From: Chryseosolibacter sp964438975
Lineage (GTDB): Bacteria; Bacteroidota; Bacteroidia; Cytophagales; Cyclobacteriaceae
Length of the DNA stretch: 64,000 bases
Assembly: GCA_964438975.1 (NCBI GenBank)
Contig: CAYTMU010000013.1
Span: forward strand, 12,373 to 76,372
Direction: 5' to 3'
The notes under the pieces were generated by a model, which had not been told where the DNA came from, did no database searches, and was given only the letters and a program-made list of their open reading frames with translations. Positions within the stretch are counted from its first letter, which is position 1. The number at the start of each line of letters is the position of its first letter. The position numbers and the translations under genes were made by a program. Positions 48,336 through 57,255 of the stretch are shown here, one piece after another.

Positions 48336-50015
48336 GTGGCAGCTTCGATGATCCGGGCGTTTCGCAGGAGCGGAACGCCCGGATGGACTTTCGCGGCAAT
48401 TCTTGCGGCGGCGATCGTCGTCGCCCCGATCGTGGCGCTGGTCGCGATCGCGAGCCGGGGCTCCGGCGACCTGTGGCCGCAACTCGTGGCCTATGTGCTG
48501 CCGTCGGCGGCCGCCAATACGACGATCCTGCTCATCGGCGTCGGTGTGCTCACGGGCGTCATCGGCGTCGGCACCGCATGGATCGTCGCAACGGCCGCGT
48601 TTCCCGGACGCAGGTTTTTCGACTGGGCGCTTTTGCTGCCGCTCGCGATGCCGACTTACATTCTCGCCTATGCCTATCTCGATATTCTGCATCCGCTCGG
48701 GCCGATCCAGTCGGCGTTGCGCGACCTCTTCGGCCTGAGCGACCCGCGGGCATTGCGCCTGCCCGAGATCCGCTCGATGGGCGGGATAATATTTCTGCTC
48801 GGCTTCGTGCTGTATCCCTATGTCTATCTCGCCGCGCGCGCGTCGTTCCTGATGCAGGGCGCGAATGCGTTGGAAGCCGCACGTATGCTCGGCGCGGGGC
48901 GTTTCGAGATTTTCTTTCGTGTCGCGCTGCCGCTCGCGCGCCCCGCGATCGTGGTCGGCGTCACGCTGGCGCTGCTCGAAGCCCTGAATGACATCGGCGC
49001 GACCGAATTTCTCGGCGTGCGGACGCTGACGATTGAAATCTATTCGACCTGGCTCAATCGTTCCTCGTTGCCGGGCGCCGCGCAGATTTCGCTTTTCATG
49101 CTCGCGCTCGTCACCGCACTGTTCCTCATCGAGCGCTGGGCACGGCGCAACCAGCGCTTCGCGGCAAGCGGCAAGCGGACACAAGCGCCGGCACCGACCG
49201 AACTGCGCGGGATGAAGGCGCTCGGCGCTTTCGCCGCCTGCACGCTGCCGCTCGTGATCGGATTTCTCGTGCCCTTCGCTTATCTGGCAGACCAGGCGAT
49301 CCGCAAAATCATCTCCGGCGAGGCTTCAGCGGCGCTGTTTCGCGAAACCGCGAATACGCTGCTATTCGCGGGCGCGGCGACGATGGTAACGCTGTCGGTC
49401 GGGCTGGTCGTCGCTTTCGCCCTGCGCTCCGATCGGAGCGGGTTCGCATCGCCCGCAAGCCGCGTCGCAAGCATCGGCTATGCGATCCCCGGCACCGTGC
49501 TTGCGGTCGGGCTCTTATGGCCGCTGGCGCTTTTCGACAACAGCGTCGACGCGGCATTCCGCCAATGGTTCGGCATATCGACCGGGCTGTTGATTTCCGG
49601 CTCTGGCGCGGCACTCGTGCTGGCCTATGCGATCCGCTTTCTCGCCATGTCGATCAACGGGATCGAGGCGGGCTACGCAAAAATATCCCCGAACGTCGAT
49701 CATGCCGCGCGCAGCCTCGGAGAGAGCGCTTTCGGCACGCTGCGGAAAATTCACCTGCCGATGTTGCGGGCGGCCTTGGGGACCGCGGCCATTCTCGTCT
49801 TCGTCGATTGCATGAAAGAGCTTCCGGCGACGCTCCTGCTCAGGCCCTTCGGCGTGGAGACGCTGGCCACGCACATCTATGCGGAAGCCGTGCGCGGCAC
49901 CTATGAAGACGGCGCGGTCGCCGCGATCCTCATCGTGCTTGCGGGCGTCGTTCCGGTCGTGCTGCTCGCGCGCGTCAGCCGCAAGGCCGTTACACCCGAC
50001 CGGGCCTCATCCTAG
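48336..50015 (+). CDS. fbpB: Fe(3+) ABC transporter permease, fused two-domain type
   Basis: A membrane protein of about 559 residues with some twelve hydrophobic segments in two homologous halves. Each half ends with an EAA-type coupling loop: EAARMLGAGRFEIFFRVALP in the first and DHAARSLGESAFGTLRKIHL in the second. This is the usual FbpB architecture. GTG at 48336 and ATG at 48348 are both possible starts and neither has a clear SD. It follows fbpA by 12 bases. The cognate ATPase (FbpC) is not next to it and must be encoded elsewhere. Confidence 0.9.
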   Translation: MAASMIRAFRRSGTPGWTFAAILAAAIVVAPIVALVAIASRGSGDLWPQLVAYVLPSAAANTTILLIGVGVLTGVIGVGTAWIVATAAFPGRRFFDWALLLPLAMPTYILAYAYLDILHPLGPIQSALRDLFGLSDPRALRLPEIRSMGGIIFLLGFVLYPYVYLAARASFLMQGANALEAARMLGAGRFEIFFRVALPLARPAIVVGVTLALLEALNDIGATEFLGVRTLTIEIYSTWLNRSSLPGAAQISLFMLALVTALFLIERWARRNQRFAASGKRTQAPAPTELRGMKALGAFAACTLPLVIGFLVPFAYLADQAIRKIISGEASAALFRETANTLLFAGAATMVTLSVGLVVAFALRSDRSGFASPASRVASIGYAIPGTVLAVGLLWPLALFDNSVDAAFRQWFGISTGLLISGSGAALVLAYAIRFLAMSINGIEAGYAKISPNVDHAARSLGESAFGTLRKIHLPMLRAALGTAAILVFVDCMKELPATLLLRPFGVETLATHIYAEAVRGTYEDGAVAAILIVLAGVVPVVLLARVSRKAVTPDRASS

Positions 50016-51973
50016 GTTCTGAGCTCCGCCAGATCGCGATAGAGATCGAGCGCTTCTGGATTTGCCAGCGCTTCGGTGTTCTTTACCGGCCTTCCATGCA
50101 CCACGTCGCGCACCGCGAGTTCCGTGATCTTGCCGGAGCGCGTGCGCGGAATGTCCGCGATCTGCACGACCTTCGCGGGAACGTGGCGCGGGCTCGCGCC
50201 GGTGCGGATCTGCTGCCTGATTTTTGTCGTCAGCGCATCGTCGAGGGTCACTCCTTCGCGCAAGCGCACGAAGAGGACGATCCGCGTGTCGCCGTCCCAC
50301 TCCTGGCCGATGGCAATGGATTCCACGACTTCGGAAATCTGCTCGACCTGCGCATAGATTTCGGCGGTGCCGATGCGAACGCCCTGCGGATTGAGGGTCG
50401 CGTCCGAGCGGCCGTGAATAATTACGCCGCCATGTTCGGTCCACTCCGCGAAGTCGCCGTGGCACCAGATGTTCGGGAAGCGGTCGAAATAAGCGCCGTG
50501 ATACTTTTTCCCTTCAGGGTCGTTCCAGAACATGATCGGCATCGAGGGAAACGGCTTCGTGCAGACGAGCTCGCCGCGTTCGCGCGAGATCGGCTTGCCG
50601 TTGTCGTCCCAGACCTCGACCGCCATCCCGAGCGCGGGCGCCTGAATCTCTCCCTTCCACACCGGCGACGTCGGGTCGGAGCCGACGAAGCAGGCGCAGA
50701 GATCGGTGCCGCCGGAAACGGACGCGAGGTGAACATCCTGCTTCACCGCGTCATAGACATAGTCGAAGCTTTCCGGGACCAGCGGCGAGCCGGTCGACGC
50801 CAGCACGCGCATCGCGGACAGGTCGTGCGTGTCCTTCGGGCGCAAGCCCGCCTTCTTCGCCGCGTCGATGAATTTCGCGGAAGTGCCGAAGAACTCGATC
50901 TTCTCCTCGGTGGCGTAATCGAACATCACGTCATTCTTCGGATGGAAGGGCGAGCCATCGTAGAGCATCAATGTCGCTTCGGCGGCGAGACCGGTGACCA
51001 GCCAGTTCCACATCATCCAGCCCATGGTCGTGAACCAGAACATCCGCTGGCCGGGCGTAATTCCGCAAAGCAGCTTGTGTTCCTTCAGATGCTGCAACAG
51101 CACGCCGCCGGCGCTGTGCACGATGCATTTCGGCACGCCGGTCGTTCCCGACGAAAACAGAATGTAGAGCGGATGATCGAACGGCAGCCGCTCGAACTCC
51201 ACCTTCTTCGCGGCATGAGGCGCGATGAAGCTGTCGAGATCGATGGCGCGCGAGAGCCGCGACGCGACCTCCTTCGCTTCGCCGAGATAGGAAACGATGA
51301 CGACCTTTTCCGCGGTCAGAAGGTTCTTCGTGACCGTTTCGAGTTTGTCCGCGATCGAAACCTTTTTTCCGGCGTACCAGTAGCCGTCGCAGGTGAAGAA
51401 CAGCTTCGGCTGGATCTGCCCGAAGCGATCGAGCACGCCGCGCTCGCCGAAGTCGGGGGAGCACGACGAAAAAATCGCGCCGAGCGAACTCGCGGCGAGC
51501 ATGATCGCAACGCTCTCCGGCAGGTTCGGGAGCATCGCCGCAATCCGATCTCCCTTCCGGACGCCGGCTGCTTTCATCGCCTGCTGGATGCGCGAGACGA
51601 GCGCATGCAATTCGTCGAAGGAAAGACGGTAGCTTTTCTTGTCTTCGCCGCGAAAGATCATCGCAGGCTCGCTGCCGGTCCTGCGCATCATGTTTTCGGC
51701 GAAGCTGAGCCGCGCCGCAGGAAAGAATTTCGCACCCGGCATCCGCTCGCTGTCGGTAAGCAACGGTGCGCCCTTCTCGCCGATGACACCGCAGAAGTCC
51801 CACACCAGCTCCCAGAAGGCCGGCAGGTTGCCGATCGACCAGGCATGCAATTGCCGGTAATCGGCTAAGGAGAGGCCGAAACGGCTGTTGGCCTCCTGCA
51901 TGAAACGCACGATCTCGCTTTTGCGAACGGCCTCCGGCGACGGGGTCCAGAGCGGTAGGGTATTGGCGGTCAT
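50012..51973 (-). CDS. Acetoacetyl-CoA synthetase (acetoacetate-CoA ligase)
   Basis: A 653-residue acyl-CoA ligase of the ANL superfamily. The AMP-binding motif is LFSSGTTGVPKCIVHSAGG and the final catalytic lysine lies in PRTRSGKITELAVRDV. NSRFGLSLADYRQLHAWSI near the N-terminus and WNDPEGKKYHGAYFDRFPNIWCHGD are characteristic of AACS and separate it from acetyl-CoA synthetase. The start at 51973 gives MTANTLPLWTPS. AACS feeds acetoacetate into acetyl-CoA or PHB metabolism, fitting the phasins in the window. It converges on fbpB with a 4-base overlap of the ends. Confidence 0.93.
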   Translation of the reverse strand: MTANTLPLWTPSPEAVRKSEIVRFMQEANSRFGLSLADYRQLHAWSIGNLPAFWELVWDFCGVIGEKGAPLLTDSERMPGAKFFPAARLSFAENMMRRTGSEPAMIFRGEDKKSYRLSFDELHALVSRIQQAMKAAGVRKGDRIAAMLPNLPESVAIMLAASSLGAIFSSCSPDFGERGVLDRFGQIQPKLFFTCDGYWYAGKKVSIADKLETVTKNLLTAEKVVIVSYLGEAKEVASRLSRAIDLDSFIAPHAAKKVEFERLPFDHPLYILFSSGTTGVPKCIVHSAGGVLLQHLKEHKLLCGITPGQRMFWFTTMGWMMWNWLVTGLAAEATLMLYDGSPFHPKNDVMFDYATEEKIEFFGTSAKFIDAAKKAGLRPKDTHDLSAMRVLASTGSPLVPESFDYVYDAVKQDVHLASVSGGTDLCACFVGSDPTSPVWKGEIQAPALGMAVEVWDDNGKPISRERGELVCTKPFPSMPIMFWNDPEGKKYHGAYFDRFPNIWCHGDFAEWTEHGGVIIHGRSDATLNPQGVRIGTAEIYAQVEQISEVVESIAIGQEWDGDTRIVLFVRLREGVTLDDALTTKIRQQIRTGASPRHVPAKVVQIADIPRTRSGKITELAVRDVVHGRPVKNTEALANPEALDLYRDLAELRT

Positions 51974-52118
51974 TGGCGGCAGCTTCCTTGACGCTACGTC
52001 CTTCGGTAGAAGGGTTTCATAGCCTCTCGCCGCGCCTGTGTCAGGGTCATGAAAGCGACACATAGCGCCGGGAAATAGACTACACTTCGCTCCGGCCGGC
52101 GGATCGCCCGCCAGACCC

Positions 52119-54116
52119 GTGAATCACCCAGCGCCGGAAACCGTCGTGAGCGCCTTGTCTCGTATGCAGCGTCTTGCCCTGGGCGCCGTGGCTGCTGCTA
52201 CGGTGTGCGGCCTTGCGCTGCTGACGCTGCCCTATCTGGTTTCCGAGCAGCAGATTCGCGGCGCCGCAGGCCGCGCGATTCAATCCGCGACCGGGCTCGT
52301 GCCTCGCATCGACGGCCCCGTACGGCTCGCACTGCTCCCGCGGCCCGCGCTTCAGGTGCAGGAAATCTCGCTCGACGACGGCTCCAAAAGCGGCCCCACC
52401 GTCGGCGCGTTGCAGGCAAGCCTGCAATTCTGGCCGCTGCTGTTCGGCGAAATCAAGATCGCGACCCTCACGCTCGACCGCCTGCGCCTCGCAATCGAGC
52501 TCTCGCCCGAAGGAAAGCTGATCGGCGGATTGCCGATCAACCCTGCCATTGCGGACAATGGAGAAGTGCCGGAGCTTCGTGTCGCGAACGGTTCGATCCT
52601 GCTTCGCATTCAGGGGCGGGACCGCGTCGAGATTATTTCCGGGGTCGATGCCTCCCTGAACTGGTCCGGCGCCTCGCTGACGACCACCGGCAGTTTCATG
52701 ATCGGCGGAAAATCCGCAAACGGCAGTCTTATGATCGCCGACACAGCGGCGCTTGCCAAAGGGCAGCGCAGCGTCCTGCGCCTTCGTATCGAAGCCGATC
52801 CTGCGCGGCTTGCCTACGAAGGCGGGATCACATTCCGCGAAGCCGCCTTGCAGGGCGATGGTTCGCTGAGCGCCGACGGGCAATCGCTTCGCCAGGCGCT
52901 TTTGCTGTTCGGCATTGCCGTCCCCTCGCCGACGGGCTTCGGCAGGTTTTCGGTGAAGTCCACGGTCACGCTCACGCCGATCACGCTGACCTTCTCCAAT
53001 CTTTCGCTGGAGCTCGACGGCAACCGCGCCAATGGCGGCCTGACCTGGAAGCGCGACGGCAATCGCTCCATCCTCCAGGGCACGCTCGCGAGCGAGACGA
53101 CCGATCTTTCGATCTACCGCATTCCGCTGCGGCTTTCCTCGGAGAACGGCCGCGAGTGGGATCGCACGCCCATCAAGACTTCGATGCTGCAAAGCGTCGA
53201 TCTCGACCTTCGCCTGTCCTGCGGCAAGCTCACCATCGGAAAGGTCGAAATCGGCAAAGCGGCGATCACGCTTGGCGTGAAGAACCATGTGCTGACGGCC
53301 GCGATCGGCGAAGCGCAGTTCTACGGCGGCACGCTGCGCGGAAACGCGATCTGGAACGGCGCGGAAGAAACGCCGACACTGAAGATCGATGCCAATTTCG
53401 GCAATTTCGACCTCGAACGCGGGCTTGCAGACCTCACCGGATTTCGCAGACTGGAGGGCAAGGGATCGCTCTCGATCGCTGCGACGTCGCAAGGCAAGAC
53501 GGTTCACGACCTTGCGTCCGCGCTGTCCGGAAAACTCCAGCTCGCCATGCGGCAGGGCGCGCTCGCGGGCATCAATGCGGAAGCGGTGATGCGCAGGCTC
53601 GAGCGCAGGCCGCTCTCCGGCACCGGCGATCTTCGCGGCGGCCGCACTCCGTTCGAGCGGCTTACGGGCAATCTCGAGATTGAGAACGGGATCGGGAAGC
53701 TCTCGATCTTCGACATCGAAAGCCCGATTCTGAAGATCCGCCTGCAAGGCGAAACCTCGATTGCCCGCCGCGAATTCGACCTGCGCGGGACCGCAAGCCT
53801 GATCCGCGCCGCGCAGGCCAACGCGCCGCAGGTGTCGTTCGACCTTCCGTTTCTGATCAATGGAAACTGGGACACCCCGTATCTGCTGCCCGACCCCGAG
53901 GCTCTCATCCGCCATTCCGGCGCGACCGCACCATTACTCGATGCCGTGCGCGGCAGAGCGGCGCGCGAGGCGATGCGGAGCGTCATCGAAACCGTCACCG
54001 GATTGCGCTCGATCGGCGAGCTGCCCGCGAACCCCAGCTTCGAGCCGCCGGCTGCGAACGCACCTGCGATCGCACCGATCTACGCACCAGCGCCGCAAGC
54101 CGATCCCTCGCGCTGA
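52119..54116 (+). CDS. AsmA family protein
   Basis: A protein of about 665 residues anchored by one N-terminal membrane helix (MQRLALGAVAAATVCGLALL region) with a long periplasmic beta-rich domain. AsmA proteins resemble bridge-like lipid-transfer proteins and affect outer-membrane biogenesis. AGRAIQSATGLVPRIDGPVRLALLPRP and the C-terminal GLADLTGFRRLEGKGSLSIAATSQG (with the AsmA_2-type LSGKLQLAMRQGALAGIN) place it. The start is uncertain: GTG at 52119 or 52146, or ATG at 52164, none with a strong SD. A secreted unknown follows on the same strand. Confidence 0.85.
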   Translation: MNHPAPETVVSALSRMQRLALGAVAAATVCGLALLTLPYLVSEQQIRGAAGRAIQSATGLVPRIDGPVRLALLPRPALQVQEISLDDGSKSGPTVGALQASLQFWPLLFGEIKIATLTLDRLRLAIELSPEGKLIGGLPINPAIADNGEVPELRVANGSILLRIQGRDRVEIISGVDASLNWSGASLTTTGSFMIGGKSANGSLMIADTAALAKGQRSVLRLRIEADPARLAYEGGITFREAALQGDGSLSADGQSLRQALLLFGIAVPSPTGFGRFSVKSTVTLTPITLTFSNLSLELDGNRANGGLTWKRDGNRSILQGTLASETTDLSIYRIPLRLSSENGREWDRTPIKTSMLQSVDLDLRLSCGKLTIGKVEIGKAAITLGVKNHVLTAAIGEAQFYGGTLRGNAIWNGAEETPTLKIDANFGNFDLERGLADLTGFRRLEGKGSLSIAATSQGKTVHDLASALSGKLQLAMRQGALAGINAEAVMRRLERRPLSGTGDLRGGRTPFERLTGNLEIENGIGKLSIFDIESPILKIRLQGETSIARREFDLRGTASLIRAAQANAPQVSFDLPFLINGNWDTPYLLPDPEALIRHSGATAPLLDAVRGRAAREAMRSVIETVTGLRSIGELPANPSFEPPAANAPAIAPIYAPAPQADPSR

Positions 54117-54210
54117 TTTTTCGCAGCGATCGCCCTTGCAGGGAATCGCATTCAGCGACAAGGTAATCTCTATCGCCCGCGAACGATCTCCCTGCCCGCT
54201 GGAACTGGTC

Positions 54211-55365
54211 ATGCAAGTTGGTAATGCCGTGCGTCGCGCTGCCTTGATCCTGGTCGCGGCGGCCGCGCTCATTTCCGGATCGGCACAGGCGCAGAATTCC
54301 TCGAGGCTCGTCCTGACCGTCGCCCCGCTCGGCGCCGCTGGCGGAGAAAAGCCCGTTCCGGTCGAAGCCGTTGTGAGCGTCGATGTCACGCTCAGGAATG
54401 AGAGCAGCGAGCCGATCTCCGATATCGCGCTCACCGCAGCGCTTGGCGGACTGAAACTCGCGCCGTCGGAAGACTGGAAAGCCAGCGGCGACAACGCGGT
54501 GCTCGAGATCGCTTCCATCAAGCCGAACGAGGAAGTGGTCCGGCGCCTGAACCTGCGCGTCGAGATGGCGCCCTTGCCGCCGGGCCGGCAAGCCGAGATC
54601 GCGGTCGAAGCGAAAGCAGGCGAAGCCTCCGTCAATGCATCGGCGAGGATCCCGGTCGGCGACTGCGCCGCCGCATTTCAGGCCGAGCTGACACGGCTGC
54701 GGATCAATACGATCTCCGAAATCTGGCCGACCGCCGACGAAATGCGCAAGCCCGATACGTCGCTGCCGCGGGTGCGCTATTTCCGGGTCGGCATGCGCCG
54801 CGCCGAACTCGCGCAGCTCGACCGGCTTGCGGCCGGCTATCAGGCGCGGCTGCTGTCCGACTACGAATTCTTCCGCGAAGGCACGCGCTATACCGCGCGC
54901 CGCTGGTCCGACGAGTTGAAAGCATTCGCCGGCCAGGAGTCCAACCCGGGCCTTTGCGCGATAAACCACCAGATGATCGAAGGCATCCGCAAGACGATCA
55001 ACTACGTGACCGCCCGCGTCGAGCCGCCGATGAAGGCCCATGCGCGCGGGATCGAGTTGCTGTGGAAACACTTCGGCGCGGAAGCCGGCGACGATCTTGC
55101 CAAAATCGCGCTGCGCGTCGCCGAGGCGGCCGGCGCGAAATTCGAGAAGGCACCCGAGAACACATTCGCCATCCTCGCGCAGGCGAAAGACCTGCTGAAG
55201 GACGCGAGGCTGACGCCGGAGCAGCTCGACAACCTTTCGCTGATCGAGTCCGCCGCATGGATCGAAGCGCAGGCGCTGCGCTCGAAGAAGCTGCATGACC
55301 TGATCGAGGGCTCGATCACAGGGATTGCGGAGGCGCAGAAGAAATCCTGCGTCTGCGCGTTCTAG
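54211..55365 (+). CDS. Secreted protein of unknown function
   Basis: A 384-residue protein with a signal peptide (RRAALILVAAAALISGSAQA). The first half of the mature protein looks like an immunoglobulin-like or NEW3-type beta domain (VSVDVTLRNESSEPISDIALTA, VVRRLNLRVEMAPLPPG). The second half is alpha-helical and charged (RRAELAQLDRLAAGYQARLL to the end). It ends KKSCVCAF with two cysteines. The family is not recognised. The start ATG at 54211 is 94 bases after the AsmA gene. Its TAG stop overlaps that of the convergent acetyltransferase gene (CTAG). Confidence 0.75.
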   Translation: MQVGNAVRRAALILVAAAALISGSAQAQNSSRLVLTVAPLGAAGGEKPVPVEAVVSVDVTLRNESSEPISDIALTAALGGLKLAPSEDWKASGDNAVLEIASIKPNEEVVRRLNLRVEMAPLPPGRQAEIAVEAKAGEASVNASARIPVGDCAAAFQAELTRLRINTISEIWPTADEMRKPDTSLPRVRYFRVGMRRAELAQLDRLAAGYQARLLSDYEFFREGTRYTARRWSDELKAFAGQESNPGLCAINHQMIEGIRKTINYVTARVEPPMKAHARGIELLWKHFGAEAGDDLAKIALRVAEAAGAKFEKAPENTFAILAQAKDLLKDARLTPEQLDNLSLIESAAWIEAQALRSKKLHDLIEGSITGIAEAQKKSCVCAF

Positions 55366-55970
55366 GCCTTCGGCGCAACGGCGGCGGGCAGCGGATCGCT
55401 CGAGAGCCGCGCATAAAGCAGATGATCCTGCCAGCTACCGGCAATCGATAAATACTGGCGCGCGATGCCTTCGCGCGAAAAATTCATTTTTTCCAGCAGC
55501 CGGATCGAGGCGCCGTTCGACAACAGGCAGGCGGCCTCGATGCGGCGGACGCGCAGCGTGGAATGCGCAAACGGCACGAGCGCCGCGATCGCGGCACTCA
55601 TATAGCCCTTGCCCGCATAGTGCTGCCCCATCCAGTAGCCAAGGCTTGCGGCCTGCGCCGCTCCCCGTCGCAGATTGGTAAGCGTAGCGCCCCCAAGCAT
55701 GGCGCGGTCGCGGGTGCGGAAGACGAGAAAGGCGTATCCGGTCTCCTCGTGCAGGTCGCGCTCGTAGCGGCGGATGCGGCGGCGAAAGGCGGCGCGGGTC
55801 AGATCGTCATCCGGCCAGATCGGCTCCCACGGCGCCAGAAACGTGCGGCTCTGTCCGCGCAGATGCGTCCATTCGTCGAAATCCGCCATGCGCGGCACGC
55901 GCAGGAATACGCCGTTGCCCTCTACGACCGGCACGCTGTTCGCAAGACCGAGCGATTTGAAGAAGGCCAT
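55362..55970 (-). CDS. GNAT family N-acetyltransferase (RimJ-like)
   Basis: A 202-residue acetyltransferase. The acetyl-CoA site is LGYWMGQHYAGKGYMSAAIAALVPFA (V/I-G-x-x-x-Q/R-G-x-G/A type), followed by RRIEAACLLSNGASIRLLEKMNFSREG, typical of the RimJ/RimL branch acting on protein N-termini or small amines. The start is the ATG at 55970, 13 bases after the M16 peptidase stop, in the unit thrC - M16 - GNAT. The upstream open frame is a shadow of the peptidase gene. Confidence 0.9.
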   Translation of the reverse strand: MAFFKSLGLANSVPVVEGNGVFLRVPRMADFDEWTHLRGQSRTFLAPWEPIWPDDDLTRAAFRRRIRRYERDLHEETGYAFLVFRTRDRAMLGGATLTNLRRGAAQAASLGYWMGQHYAGKGYMSAAIAALVPFAHSTLRVRRIEAACLLSNGASIRLLEKMNFSREGIARQYLSIAGSWQDHLLYARLSSDPLPAAVAPKA

Positions 55971-55983
55971 GGCCGCCGCCTGT

Positions 55984-57255
55984 TCAGGCGGCCCTGCGCT
56001 GCAACGCCTCGGTTGCAGCGCCGGCCCGCTCGAGGCCCTTTGCTTCACCAACGCCGACGAAGGTCGGCCGGCCGCCATTGACGAGCTTGCGTCCCGCGGC
56101 GCGGACGCTTTCGAGCGTGATCTCCTCGATCTTGCGCTCGATTTCGGCAAACGGAATCGCCCGGCCGAACGCGAGCAGCCGCGCGCCGAGCTGGTCGGCC
56201 CGGGCCGCTGCGCTTTCCAATGCGCTGAGCAGGCTCACCTTCATCTGCGCCTTGGCGCGATCCACTTCCGCCTGCGTCGCCTTCTCGGCGGCCTCATGCA
56301 GTTCGGCGATCACCACGCGGGTCAGTTCTTCGGTGTCGGCCGTATCCGCGCCCGCGGAAATGCCGAATAGGCCGGCGTCCTGATAGGAGGAGTGAAACGC
56401 CTGAATCGAATAGCAGAGGCCGCGCCGCTCGCGCACCTCCTGAAACAGCCGCGACGAGCCGCCGCCGCCCGCGAGATTGACGAAAGCCTGCATCGAAAAG
56501 CGTTCGGGCGCGTGATAGGAAACGCCTTCGAGGCCCAGCACCAGATGCGTCTGCTCGAGCTTGCGCGCAAGAATCTGCACGCCGCCGCCGTATTCCGCCT
56601 GCTTCGGGAGCGCGACGCCGCCGTTCGGCACCGAAGCGAGGCCCGTCGCCGCCGCCGCGAGCAGCGCATCGTGATTCACCGCGCCCGCGGCCGCGACGAT
56701 CATGCGCGAGCCGCGATAGCGCTTCGCCATATATGCGCGCAGCTTCTCCGGCGTGAACGAACGCACCGTTTCCGGCGTGCCGAGAATCGGGCGGCCGATG
56801 GCCTGCCCCGGAAAAGCGGTTTCCTGAAAGAGATCGAACACCACGTCATCGGGGTCGTCGGCGGCCCCGCCGATTTCCTGCACGATCACGCTCTGCTCGC
56901 GAGCCAGTTCGCTCAGATCGAAGGTCGAGTTGGTCAGGATGTCCGAGAGAATATCGAACGCCAGCGGCAGGTCCTGGCCGAGCAGGCGCGAATAGAAGGA
57001 CGTAATCTCGATGCCGGTCATGGCGTTCAGCTCGCCGCCGACATTCTCGATCTCTTCGCTGATCTGAAGCGCGGTCCGGGTCTTCGTGCCCTTGAAGGCC
57101 ATGTGCTCCAGGAAATGCGAAATGCCGTGCTCGTCTTCGTCCTCGTAGCGCGCGCCAGCGGCGATCCAGATGCCGAGCGACGCGGTCTTCACGCCGGGCA
57201 TGGTATCGGTGGCGACGGTGACGCCATTTGCGAGATTGTCGACGCGGACCGTCAT
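55984..57255 (-). CDS. M16 family zinc metallopeptidase (mitochondrial processing peptidase-like)
   Basis: A 423-residue insulinase-family peptidase. The inverted zinc motif HFLEH is at 47-51 (H47, E50, H51), with the downstream glutamates in TFDLSELAREQSVIVQEIGGAADDPDD. The glycine-rich loop NLAGGGGSSRLFQEVRERRGLCYSI is the substrate-contact loop of MPP-like enzymes. The start at 57255 overlaps the thrC stop (ATGA). In alphaproteobacteria this gene regularly follows thrC and is close to the ancestor of the mitochondrial processing peptidase. Its bacterial substrate is not established. Confidence 0.94.
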   Translation of the reverse strand: MTVRVDNLANGVTVATDTMPGVKTASLGIWIAAGARYEDEDEHGISHFLEHMAFKGTKTRTALQISEEIENVGGELNAMTGIEITSFYSRLLGQDLPLAFDILSDILTNSTFDLSELAREQSVIVQEIGGAADDPDDVVFDLFQETAFPGQAIGRPILGTPETVRSFTPEKLRAYMAKRYRGSRMIVAAAGAVNHDALLAAAATGLASVPNGGVALPKQAEYGGGVQILARKLEQTHLVLGLEGVSYHAPERFSMQAFVNLAGGGGSSRLFQEVRERRGLCYSIQAFHSSYQDAGLFGISAGADTADTEELTRVVIAELHEAAEKATQAEVDRAKAQMKVSLLSALESAAARADQLGARLLAFGRAIPFAEIERKIEEITLESVRAAGRKLVNGGRPTFVGVGEAKGLERAGAATEALQRRAA

